Program-made: the position numbers and the translations under genes
Part shown: positions 46,926-58,109 of the stretch, piece after piece
Layout of the letters: every line of letters starts with the position of its first letter
Numbering within the stretch: position 1 is the stretch's first letter
The notes under the pieces: model-generated
Seen by the model: the letters and a program-made list of their open reading frames with translations, nothing else
Database searches by the model: none
Told to the model about the DNA's origin: nothing
Source: Alnus glutinosa
Lineage: Eukaryota; Streptophyta; Magnoliopsida; Fagales; Betulaceae
Direction: 5' to 3'
Length of the DNA: 64,000 nt
NCBI RefSeq assembly: GCF_958979055.1
Contig: NC_084887.1
Span: 27,891,544-27,955,543, forward strand

Positions 46926-49197
46926 TGTAATGACCAAGAAAATATTTTATAGGTTTATTGGGATCAAATAAAAAAATAAGTTTATTTAGTGTGATAAAAT
47001 AAAATAAAGTGTTTTATTTTTATCCTATGGACTTGTAAATAGAAGTCATGAAAAGAAAATATAAGTGATATGTTTAGGTCCAAAGAAAATATAAAAGAAA
47101 AGAAATAGAAATAATAGAAAATAAAAGAAAATGAAAAAGAAGAATCATTAAAAAGGAAAGTCAATATATATATATATATAAAACAAACCTGCGCCACACA
47201 TGCAGCAAAATGAAGGGCCACACCTGGCCCTTCACAAATCAAAAAGAAAAAAAATATAAACGAAGGCCATTCGGCCTTTGTTCCAAAAAGAGTACAGCCT
47301 TTCAAAAAAAAAAAGGGGACCGGTGTGTTATTTTTAAGAGGCCCCCGAGAGCCTCTTTTTGTTATTTTTTCCAAAAGCAGGGAAGAGAGTTTTCCAAAAG
47401 TCCCTTTGATTTTTCACCTTGAAACGCCGATCTACAAAGATCCAACCGTCGAAACTCAAATTCGACTTCGAAAATGTGATCCACGCGTAAGGAGCTACGT
47501 TCCTACCGTTTGTTTTGAGGTTTTGTGCTATTTGGAGCTTGAAAAAAATCTCCCAATCTCCAGTGGCACATTGTGAGAGGTTGTCTAGTAATCTATAGTT
47601 GAGCTTGTTATCCGCACAGTCAAGGTGAGTATTCTACTCACTGAGAAACTATTATTTTCATATATTAATGAATTGCAAAATGTATATGATGTTTTATAAA
47701 TTTGAACCGACTATTGTTGATAATATGTCTTGGATGTATTAAGTAATTTCAATTATGTTAAAATATATTATTGATGTTTATGAGAAATGATGTGTGATAG
47801 AAAAGTGTGATTTGAACTGATTTGAAGGATTTGATTGTGGGCTGTTGTTAGGATTTAAATTACGGAAATATTGATTGATGAAGTGATGTGTTAAATTGTT
47901 TATGGATTTATAAAGAAAGCATGTGTTAAAAGGCGTAGTTCTTGAAAAGTAAAGGTATATGGTTTTGAGCATAAAGCATTGGGCTGGGATTAAAGATCAA
48001 TGGGCTAGCATCCCCTATGGCATATGATTAAAGACCAATGGGCTTGCATCCCCTATGGCATAGGATTGAAGACCAATAGGCTAGCATCCCCTATGTCATA
48101 TGATTAAAGACCAATGGGCTTGCATCCCCTATGGCATAGGATTGAAGACCAATGGGCTAGCATCCCCTATGGCATATGATTAAAGACCAATGGGCTAGCA
48201 TCCCCTATGGCATAGGATTAAAGACCAAATGGCTTGTATCCCCTATGGCTAGGTTAAAGACTAATGGGCTTGCATCCCCTATATCACAGCTTTAAAGACT
48301 AATGGGCTCGTATCCTCTATGGTATAGGATTAAATACCATATGGCCGGTATCCCCTTTGGAACTACATTGTTTTGTATTGGACTGGGTTGGTAATTGAGC
48401 ATGCATAATGTTGTTTATGATATGTCGATATAGTTTGAATTGTTAATTGAGATATAATTAAGAATTGATGATTGAGATATAGTATGAATTTGTATGTGAG
48501 CATATTGGAATAAGAACAATATTGTTATGTTGTGTTTGCGTTTACTCCATCTGCTATGATGTGATTTTAAGAGACAAGTTTTCATAACCAAAACAATAAT
48601 TGTGATTGTAAACAAGAGATTAAGTAAAATGTCGTTTTACGCGAAAACTTAGTGAGTCTTATACCACTAAGACCTCAGTAATTTATTACTGAGGTGGTGA
48701 ACTCATACTTTCACCTGTACGGATGTGGTTAACCCCACAACTGTACAGATACTGATGTTTTGGCTGCAGGATCAGCGGATCTAGAGGATGATCCCGTAGC
48801 ACGGTACTTGGGGTACTGCGACTGAGGCATATCGCTGGTGTCGTAGCTATGTGGACTTGGGCGTCCCATTTTGGTTGTCTTTTGTTGTTGGCTTGTGTCC
48901 TACGTGACACTTGTATTTTGTAGAGCCAGTCTTTTGGTATGTAATTAATGTTAAGTTTAAGCCTTAAACATATAGACTTATGTATGGCTCTTTATAATTA
49001 ACAGCTATGTTATAGAAGTGTTTTACCGCTATTCTGACTATGTATAATTGAATGGTTCGCTGCTTAGATGTAACTCTGAATATCAGGAACATATTATGGG
49101 ACGAGTATCGTATATTGGTTAAGTGACAAGTAGTCGTGCCACTGTGATGATCCATTCATGTATGTTTATAGAAAGAAAAAAAAAATGGGTCGTCACA
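46926..49197 (+). repeat. Gypsy 5' LTR, 2272 bp
   Basis: Contains a 38-bp tandem array (about 47990-48370; GATTAAAGACCAATGGGCTT plus GCATCCCCTATGGCATAG). The open frames in it recur at the same places in the 3' LTR and are not genes. Confidence 0.9.
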
Positions 49198-49450
49198 GCT
49201 AATGATATCAAAGTAGTTAGATCTAGGGTTGATGAGGAAAAACGGAAGTTTAGGACTGTGTTAGAGTCTAAGGATAATAAAAGAGCCGTAGGATTCTAAA
49301 AACCTCCAACAAATATAGGAAAAGCTTAGATGAAATTATTGTGTGCATGGTACAGCTCATGTAATACATTTGATACAATCGGTGTTTGCTTAAGTGACAT
49401 TTCTTTCACTTGCACATTGTAGAATAACTTCAATGTGATTGCGCAGAGTC

Positions 49451-50662
49451 ATGCCGCCTAGACGACGTAGAGCTCCTCGACATAATGAGGAAGAGGGATA
49501 CGAGAATGGATGTGGTGGTGATGCACCTCCACCGCCTCCGCCTCCTCCTCTTCCACCCATGCCTGATTTGGGGCAACTAGTGGCAGCCTTGCCTAGATAG
49601 GGCGAACCACCTGCTACTGTTGGTTGCTCATCGGTCGACTTCTTCAATCACAACTCACCAATGTTCGACGGAAGTGAGGGACCTATAGCAGCTGAAGATT
49701 GGATAACCTCCTTTGATGACCTCGCCGATGCACTAAGTTGCACCGATGAACAAAAGGTCAATTACGCAGGGTTGAAATTAGTAGGTGAAGCCAAATATTG
49801 TTGGAAGTCTGCAAAAGCCCTCATAGCTGAAGTGTTGGGTCCCAATGTTCCTATCACTTGGGAACGTTTCAAAAGGGAATTCGACGACCGATTCTTCCCT
49901 CGAGCATAACGACAACAATGTGCCCGAGACTTTCAAGAACTGAAACAGGGGAACATGTCAGTTGAAAAATATTCGACTGAGTTCCTTAAACTTTCGAGGT
50001 ATGCTCCACGTCTCATCCCCGATGAAGAGACCAAGATTGAGAGGTTCCGTGATGGATTGTCACCACGAATCCTTGAGAAGATTATTTTCCTCAAAGTCAC
50101 CGACTATGTCGATATGGTGCACACTGCCACCATGGCTGAGGAGGGAATTCGTGAAGCAACTGCTTACTATAACAATAGGAAGCGGTCACTTTCGTTGGGA
50201 GCCCCTTCATCTCCTTCGCCCCCTCCACCAAAGAAGCAGTCTTTTGGTAGCAGTTCGGGATCTATTGGGGGACAAAGTGCTCCTGCAAGTCAGGGCAGCG
50301 TCGATGTCACATCATGTGGTAGATGTGGGAAGACGCACCCAGGTGTGTGTCGATGGGGAACTTCTAGAACATGCTTCAAGTGTGGCCGAGTGGGCCATTG
50401 TGCCAAGGATTGTCAGCAAGTCACTGCTAGGATCCAAGCGTCTGAGGAGAGCAATAATCGGCCTATGCCAACGGCGCCAGCAAGGGTGTACAACATGCTT
50501 ACACAGGAAAATGCCAAAGCCAATGGGAACGCAGCCAATGTCGCCAATGTTACTACAGGTACAATACCTTTTTTTCATAGCATTGCGTGCATTTGGCTTG
50601 ATTTAATTGTTGTCTATCATTATCTCATTTACATTTGTATGATTATGAATGATGAGCGCTGA
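49451..50662 (+). pseudogene. Gypsy gag with two in-frame stops
   Basis: One reading frame throughout: MPPRRRRAPRHNEEEG start and a Pro-rich stretch, then TAG (49598). Next comes FDGSEGPIAAEDWITSF...WKSAKALI, WERFKREFDDRFFPRA and TAA (49907). After that comes the rest of the Retrotrans_gag core (ARDFQELKQGNMSVEKYSTEF, YAPRLIPDEETKIERFRDGL) and one CCHC knuckle CFKCGRVGHCAKDC. Ends at 50662 where the protease region should begin. No frameshift is needed, so gag decay is light compared with pol. Confidence 0.85.
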
Positions 50663-52928
50663 ATCCTTAGAACCAATACGCGTGCGTGACCATTTCTATT
50701 TATTGACGCGTTTGCCCATAGCGAACATGTAGGTCGTTACTTTAGCGTTGTAAGGAAAGGACATTGTTAGCTCTAGTGTTTGACACGATAAGCTTCAGTG
50801 TTTAATATTTGGGGTTTGATGTCAATTCGAAATGGATTGACGATCAAAGTGTAGACTGAACATAGGTAAGCACGGTGGGAAGTTATATTCCTATTCCACG
50901 GTATGGAGAGTTTGAAACTCTACGGGTCTCGTTTGCGAGATTACTCCACTATTTTCTCTCTAACGTTCAATAGTAATGAATGTTTAATAGTTTACATTAG
51001 CTTGTTTGGTTTATTCCCAAGCCAAGCTCCAAGTCGAGTCTAAGCTGAAAACATTTCGGTGGTGTTCCGCTATCCGAATGTTTTCGCTATATTCACGAGT
51101 TTGTGTGGATGTGCATGGACCATCATGTACTAAACCAAGTGGTGATCTAGAATGAGAACTCCTTATTGAGAACTGGCTATGTTTTCAGTCAACTCTAAGG
51201 AGCTTCGGTATTCTCGGAGATGGCCTTCTCTAGAGATGCCATTGACTCTTGGTGCGTAAGAAAGTGTGCCAAAGTCTGCGATCCATATATGGTATGGCCA
51301 ATATGAGTTTTGGTGATATCATTCGGATTGACAAATACACCGTTAGTATTTATGGACTTGTTAAATCAAGTATTTGATGAGTACTTAGATTTCGGTGTAG
51401 TAGCGTTTACCGATTACCGATTACCTGTTAGTTTATCCGACTAATCGTGTCGAGCATGAAATACACTTGATGAAAGTGTTGGGAGAGCTCGAGAAAATGA
51501 ATTCTTTGCCAAGCTGATGAGATGTGAGTTTTGGTTTGAAGAAGTGTCATTCTTGGTTCATTTAATGAGCAAGAACGGACTTGTAACCAACTCGTTAAAG
51601 GTAGAACTTGCAAATGCGCCTGTGCTTAAACTACCCGTTGAGATTATTGGGTATGTGGCTTGTACAGATGAATTGTGATAGGGTGGGGATGCACCCTTGT
51701 GTAACAGCAAGGATGTAACCTAGGCTACTTGTCAACTGTGGATCATGAGTAGTGCCGTTCTCCTCATGGTTCGGAGTTGGTAGCTATTATCTATGCTCTG
51801 CCATTTTGTGGGCAATGCCTCTATGGTGAAGTGCGTGTGGAATACACACTTAATGTCCTAGTCTTGATGCACTCCGGTGTTAAGAGACAGAGACATGAGG
51901 TAACGTTGATGGCTTGTTGTACTAGGAGATCTTGATGGCAAGATGTCCTGTCGTCCGACTTAAGCCACTGTCACGACTAATGCACTGTGTATGAAATCTC
52001 GTGCTGGCGAGATTGACTCAAGTGTTTTTGGAGTATTAGCTCGACGTACCTTCGCAAGCGGACGACTGATCCGAGAGATCTATTTAGAAACTTGAGGATA
52101 TGCCTAAGTTATGCGTGTGGGAATCCATGGAATTGGTTATGATACCCGCCATTGATTGTGACTATTAGATATGGTAGTTTACAACCACTGACGTTGTATC
52201 GCACGTAATGTTGTATGGACGCGAACGATGAACACCACTTCATTTGGTATGAAGTTGGTGTGAAACGATCGGCGAGTTTTGAAGTGGTGCATGATTCTAT
52301 GGAAGTTTGCACTCGTTCAAGTGGACGTTCAAAGTGTAGTGATGACGGAAGCTATGCAAATAAATATCGCCGCAAACCTATGTTCAAATTGGTAATTTTG
52401 TATCACAAGTTGTCATCAATGCTAAACATGTAATGTTTTGGCAATTTGGACGTGCTCAATTTAGGATATATTGGGTTGTCTTTAGTGCTAAACAAAAATT
52501 CGTTGTGTAATTGGTCATGATGTCTTCTAATTTTAGCGGGCATCCATGACATTTTCTGTATTTCTCCTTTGCGAATGTGTTTGTGATCATTTACTTGTGA
52601 TGCGCTTCTTCACACTCAATGGGAAATTGTCCTATGAAGGGGTGCAAAATGAGTGATGATTTGTAAGAAAACACTAAAATCATTCCGTTAGTGAAAATTC
52701 TGTGGTGAAATCACGATGTTGAGGAAGCGACATGAGTGCACGATCATAAATGCGGGAGCGATCCCCCATTTTAGTGAATAAATTCGGGTATGCTTGTTGT
52801 ATCATACCACTTTCGCGTAAATATCCCATGTAAAATGCATACTTGCATAAGTGTCTCTAGTATAGAATGCATACTCGTATGTGCGTAAAATGATTTAATG
52901 TCCAAATTTCGAGGACGAAATTTTTATA
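50663..52928 (+). pseudogene. Gypsy pol remnant (RT and RNase H)
   Basis: Reverse transcriptase is recognisable piecewise at about 51270-51600 ([39 protein letters not shown]), but the catalytic FxDD-type motif reads as VAFTDY and frames shift repeatedly. RNase H-like sequence follows (ELVAIIYALPFCGQCLYGEVR, about 51770-51850). Protease, integrase and chromodomain could not be recognised. Confidence 0.7.
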
Positions 52929-52940
52929 AGGTAGGAGGGA

Positions 52941-55334
52941 TGTAATGACCAAGAAAATATTTATAGGTTTACTAGGATCAAATAAATAAAAAAAAGTTTA
53001 TTTAGTGTGATAAAATAAAATAAAGTGTTTTATTTTTATCCTATGGACTTGTAAATAGAAGTCATGAAAAGAAAATATAAGTGATATTTTTAGTTCCAAA
53101 GAAAATATAAAAGAAAAGAAATAGAAAAGAAAAAGAAAATAGAAAATAGAAACAATAGAAAATAAAAGAAAAAAGAAAAAGAAGAATCATTAAAAAGGAA
53201 AGTCATATATATATATATATAAAACAAAAAAAAAAAATGGTGTGGGGCGCAGGTGTGCGCCCCACATGTAGCAAAATGAAGGGCCACACCTGGCCCTTCA
53301 CAAATCAAAAAGAAAAAAAATATAAACAAAGGCCATTCGGCCTTTGTTCCAAAAAGAGTACAGCCTTTTTTAAAAAAAAAAAAAAAAAGGGGGACCGGTG
53401 TGTTATTTTTAAGAGGCCCCCGAGAGCCTCTTTTTGTTATTTTTTCCGAAGCAGGGAAGAGAGTTTTCCAAAAGTCCCTTTGATTTTTCACCTTGAAACG
53501 CCGATCTACAAAGATCCAACCGTCGAAACTCAAATTCGACTTCGAAAATGTGATCCACGCGTAAGGAGCTACGTTCCTACTGTTTGTTTTGAGGTTTTGT
53601 GCTTTTTGGAGCTTGAAAAAAATCTCCCAATCTCCAGTGGCACATTGTGAGAGGTTGTCTAGTAATTTATAGTTGAGCTTGTTATCCGCACAGCCAAGGT
53701 GAGTATTCTACTCACAGAGAAACTATTATTTTCATATATTAATGAATTGCAAAATGTATATGATGTTTTATAAATTTGAACCGACTATTGTTGATAATAT
53801 GTCTTGGATGTATTAAGTAATTTCAATTATGTTGAAATATATTAATGATGTTTATGAGAAATGATGTGTGATAGAAAAGTGTGATTTGAAGGATTTGATT
53901 GTGGCTGTTGTTAGGATTTAAATTACGGAAATATTGATTGATGAAGTGATGTGTCAAATTGTTTATGGATTTATAAAGAAAGCATGTGTTAAAAGGCGCA
54001 GTTCTTGAAAAGCAAAGGTATATGGTTTTGAGCATAAAGCATTGGGCTGGAAAAGACCTTAGGGCCGGTATCCTCTTTGGCATAGTGTGTAAAGACTAAT
54101 GGGCTTGCATCCCCTATGGCATAAGATTGAAGACCAATGGGCTAGCATCCCCTATGGCATATGATTAAAGACCAATGGGCTTGCATCCCCTATGGCATAG
54201 GATTGAAGACCAATGGGCTAGCATCCCCTATGGCATATGATTAAAGACCAATGGGCTTGCATCCCCTATGGCATAGGATTGAAGACCAATGGGCTAGCAT
54301 CCCCTATGGCATATGATTAAAGACCAATGGGCTAGCATCCCCTATGGCATAGGATTAAAGACCAAATGGCTTGTATCCCCTATGGCTAGGTTAAAGACTA
54401 ATGGGCTTGCATCCCCTATATCACAGCTTTAAAGACTAATGGGCTCGTATCCTCTATGGTATAGGATTAAATACCATATGGCCGGTATCCCCTTTGGAAC
54501 TACATTGTTTTGTATTGCACTGGGTTGGTAATTGAGCATGCATAATGTTGTTTATGATATGTCGATATAGTATGAATTGTTAATTGAGATATAATTAAGA
54601 ATCGATGATTGAGATATAGTATGAATTTGTATGTGAGCATGTTGGAATAAGAACAATATTGTTATGTTGTGTTTGCGTTTACTCCATCTGCTATGATGTG
54701 ATTTTAAGAGACAAGTTTTCATAACCAAAACAATAACTGTTATTGTAAACAAGAGATTAAGTAAAATGTCGATTTACGCGAAAACTTAGTGAGTCTTATA
54801 CCACCGAGACCTCAGTAATTTATTACTGAGGTGGTGAACTCATACTTTCATCTGTACGGATGTGGTTAACCCCACAACTGTACAGATACTGATGTTTTGG
54901 CTGCAGGATCAGCGGATCTAGAGGATGATCCCGTAGCACGGTACTTGGGGTACTACGACTGAGGTATATCGCTGGTGTCGTAGCTATGTGGACTTGGGCG
55001 TCCCATTTTGGTTGTCTTTTGTTGTTGGCTTGTGTCCTACGTGACACTTGTATTTTGTAGAGCCAGCCTTTTGGTATGTAATTAATGTTAAGTTTAAGCC
55101 TTAAACATATAGACTTATGTATGGCTCTTTATAATTAACAGCTATGTTATAGAAGTGTTTTACCGCTATTCTGACTATGTATAATTGAATGTTTCGGTGC
55201 TTAGATGTAACTCTGAATATCAGGAACATATTATGGGACGAGTATCGTATATTGGCTGAGCGACAAGTAGTCGTGCCACTGTGATGATCCATTTATGTAT
55301 GTTTATAAAAAGAAAAAAAAAATGGGTCGTCACA
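52941..55334 (+). repeat. Gypsy 3' LTR, 2394 bp
   Basis: Very similar to the 5' LTR but with more 38-bp repeat units (about 54045-54500), an extra GTGTGGGGCGCAGGTGTGCG segment near 53240 and scattered substitutions. Confidence 0.9.
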
Positions 55335-57300
55335 CTTTTGGCTCCCCAAACCAGACTTCCCAGGAGGTCACCCATCCTGGGATTGCTCTCGCAGAAGTAC
55401 GCTTAACTTCAGAGTTCTGATAGGTTCATGGCTATCACGGCTTTAAAACGCGTTGTGTCATAAAGGGTGCATTTATACATATAAGCACATCCTCATTCCC
55501 AGGCGATGTGGGACATCACAATGAAATGGTATCAGAGCCATTGCCCAGCCTGAGATGGTGGGAGTGTGCACAAGCCCATGAGGGTTGCTAGCGGGCAATT
55601 GCTGGGACGCCAAGAATGGGGTGATCCCATGAGGGTCGCCAGCGGGGACGGTAGGTCGCAAGAGGGGGTGATTGTGACGTCCTACATCGCCTGAGAATCG
55701 AGATGTGCTTATATGTATAAATGCACCATTTATGACACAACGCATTTTAAAGCCGTGTTGGTCTTGAACCTATCAAAACTCCGCAGTTAAGCGTGCTTCT
55801 GCGAGAGCAATCTCAGGATGGGTGACCTCCTGAGAAGTCTGGTTTGGGGAGCCAAAAGCGGACAATACTTCCCAGGAGGTCACCCATCCTGGGATTGCTC
55901 TCGCAGAAGCAAGCTTAACTGCAGAGTTCTGATAGGTTCATGGCCATCACGGCTTTAAAACACATTGTGTCATAAATGGTGTATTTATACATATAAGCAC
56001 ATTCTCATTCCCAGGCGATGTGGGACGTCACAATCACCCCCTCTTTGGACCCAGCGTCCCCGCTGGCATCCCTCATTGGGCTTGTGCACGCTCCCACCAT
56101 CTCAGGCTGGGCAATGGCTTTGATATCATTTGTAACGACCCACCCCCAATGACACAATATTGTCCGCTTTTGGCTCCCCAAACCAGACTTCCCAGGAGGT
56201 CACCCATCCTGGGATTGCTCTCGCAGAAACACGCTTAACTGTGGAGTTCTGATAGGTTCATGGCCATCACGGCTTTAAAACGCGTTGTGTCATAAAGGGT
56301 GCATTTATACATATAAGCACATCCTCATTCCCAGGCGATGTAGGACGTCACAGGTTCCTTCTAACATCTCTATCACCTTACCCATTGATGGCCGATCTGA
56401 AGGACTGGTCTGAATACACCACAAACTAACTATAATCATCTTTTTTATTCTCTCTTCTTCTGCCTCTTCTGTTATTTCCTCAAAAGTGGTAGAATTTTTG
56501 CCCTGTTCAAGTTTCGTCTAAATCCAGTGTGGAAAATGTCTCACTGGTATAAGACAATCCACCATCAAAATTTTTCCTTCCTCCAAACATTTCAAGAACC
56601 AACATTTCGTAGCTGTAAACGTCAGACTTGTGAGAGACTCCACCAAAGTTCCGACTAAATACTTCGGGTGCAATGAAACCTACAATTCCTCTGATGCCTG
56701 TCATTGACACAATACTCTCTTTTGTTTTGCATAGTTTAGCAAGGCCAAAATCAGAGATTTTTGGGCGTAAATCCTCATCTAAAAGTATATTGTGTGGTTT
56801 TATCTCAAAATGTAGGATCCGTGTGTTACATCCACGATGCAAATATTCTAGTCCTTGAGCAATGCCAACCACAATTTGGAACATAGTGTTGCTGTCCAAG
56901 TGATGATTTGTAATTGAAGGTCCTTTATCATATATGAACTTATCAAGAGATCTATAAGGCATGGATTCATAGATTAGAGCTCTTTTAGTCCTCTCGTATT
57001 AGAAACCTAAAAGAGTGACTATATTAACATGGGATGTTCTACTAATGCTAGCCACTTCCTTGATAAATTCTTCTCCATTACCTTTGGATGCGCTCAGGAT
57101 TTTCACTGCCACCATACGCCCATCAGGTAGCTTCCTTTTGTAGACAACACCATATCCTCATTGTCCTACTTTTTCTTTAAATGAGTTGGTCAATTTCTTC
57201 ACATCTAAGTATATCGCTTTGGGGCTATTGATCCATACTTCTTTACGAATTCCTCATCAGTGGTTTGAAAGTTATTTGCACCTATTTTGTTTGAAAGTTA

Positions 57301-57411
57301 TTTGCACCACAAATAGCCACGTTCTCATGTATACACGTGGCTATTTTGATGCGTGGCTACAGTGACCCCTACTATAGACACGTGGCAAATCGCAGTTATT
57401 TTTGTAGTGTT
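57301..57411. mobile_element. CACTA terminus fragment, CACGTGGC motif
   Basis: Motifs ATAGCCACGTT, ACACGTGGCTA, GACACGTGGCAAAT end in TTATTTTTGTAGTG at 57411, the same family as the element ending at 41423. The flank (ACATGATGATCACATTG) matches 26864-26882 beside kinase copy 1, so this arm was inserted after duplication of the locus. Confidence 0.65.
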
Positions 57412-58109
57412 ACATGATGATCACATTGTTATGACTAAAAATGAATTGCAACCTTGACCAACAAGTTCAAAAGTCAATATTACCAAGCTTACTTATAATT
57501 AACCCCTTACGGGGACATGCTCGCATATATACACCAACTATATATATCATTGGAAAGTTGAGTTCATTACGAGAAAATCAACAACAATACAAACAATTCA
57601 AGCACTAAAAAAATAACAAAAGAAATATTAGAAATTATAAAGCTAGAACAAAAGACCCAAACCTCGGAAATAATTACCATATGGCCCAAATTCTATGGGA
57701 AATGGTGCTGGCGCAATGAACTGAGTTGGAGACGGCGCTCAGGGCGCATTTGAAGGAGAGGGCGGAAAAGCTGAGACACAAATAACCAAAAAAAAAATCA
57801 ATAAAAAAGAAAGATAAATAAATTGTATAATCTAGTTTTGAAAATAACAATTAAGATAACTGCTTGAAAGACTTGAAAGGCCCATAGTTGAAGGTCGGGG
57901 CGCATTTGAAAGAGAGGGCGGTGATGTCATTGGAAGGGAACGACGTCGTTGCATGTGACAGCGACGGAGAAGAGGAGAACAGAGACGAAGATCGCCAGAT
58001 GGAAGGCAATTGGGGGCATCAGATAGGAGTGGAAGTGAGGGGTTGTAGGAGTGAGATGGCATGGATGAGGTAATACCGTAACAGTATTCCCAACGGGTTT
58101 TTTTATAGC
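57412..58109. other. Flank of kinase copy 4, no gene recognised
   Basis: 57440-57480 resembles the flank of the LysM fragment (28095-28140). A 119-codon minus frame (57832-58191) and a 61-codon plus frame (57888-58073, rich in Asp/Glu/Arg) have no known domains. Confidence 0.4.

Larger units (their letters stand above)
46926..55334 (+). mobile_element. Ty3/Gypsy element, gag region with decayed pol
   Basis: Two long LTRs (46926-49197; 52941-55334), both TGTAATGACC...GGGTCGTCACA, enclose a 3.7-kb interior. A CTTT or ACTTT duplication flanks it, and removing it restores the Cassandra LTR2. A primer-binding-site-like stretch (ATGATATCAAAGTAG) follows the left LTR, and the polypurine tract AAGGTAGGAGGGA precedes the right LTR. 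The interior has a gag region with two stops, then reverse transcriptase and RNase H remnants full of frameshifts. Confidence 0.9.
46423..56352 (-). mobile_element. Cassandra TRIM multimer with nested Gypsy, 9.9 kb
   Basis: The whole block is bounded by Cassandra LTR ends and an exact GGTTC duplication (46418-46422, 56353-56357). Order on +: LTR1 (-) 46423-46787; internal (-) 46788-46885; LTR2 (-) 46886-46925 and 55335-55520, split by the Gypsy element; internal (+) 55521-55672; LTR3 (+) 55673-55866 truncated; LTR4 (-) 55867-56032 truncated; internal (-) 56033-56130; LTR5 (-) 56131-56352. Internal pieces retain the primer-binding site complementary to initiator tRNA-Met (TGGTATCAGAGCC) and no coding frame, as expected for Cassandra. 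Each LTR carries the 5S-derived core. Confidence 0.9.
46325..57300 (-). pseudogene. LRK10L-like kinase pseudogene, copy 4, split by Cassandra complex
   Basis: The C-terminal tail lies at 46325-46422 and the rest at 56353-57300. The longest intact frame (56962-56507) encodes [77 protein letters not shown]. Subdomain order is normal, but the catalytic Asp of HFDIKP is Glu. A stop codon falls near 57000 (LLGF*YER) and SYGM is SYEM. DFG and APE are intact, unlike copy 1. No ectodomain exon is seen beyond 57300. Confidence 0.85.

Noticed and set aside
47210..47576. Open frames also found at 53237-53650
   Set aside because: They recur because they lie in the two LTRs of the Gypsy element; no domain and no coding character.
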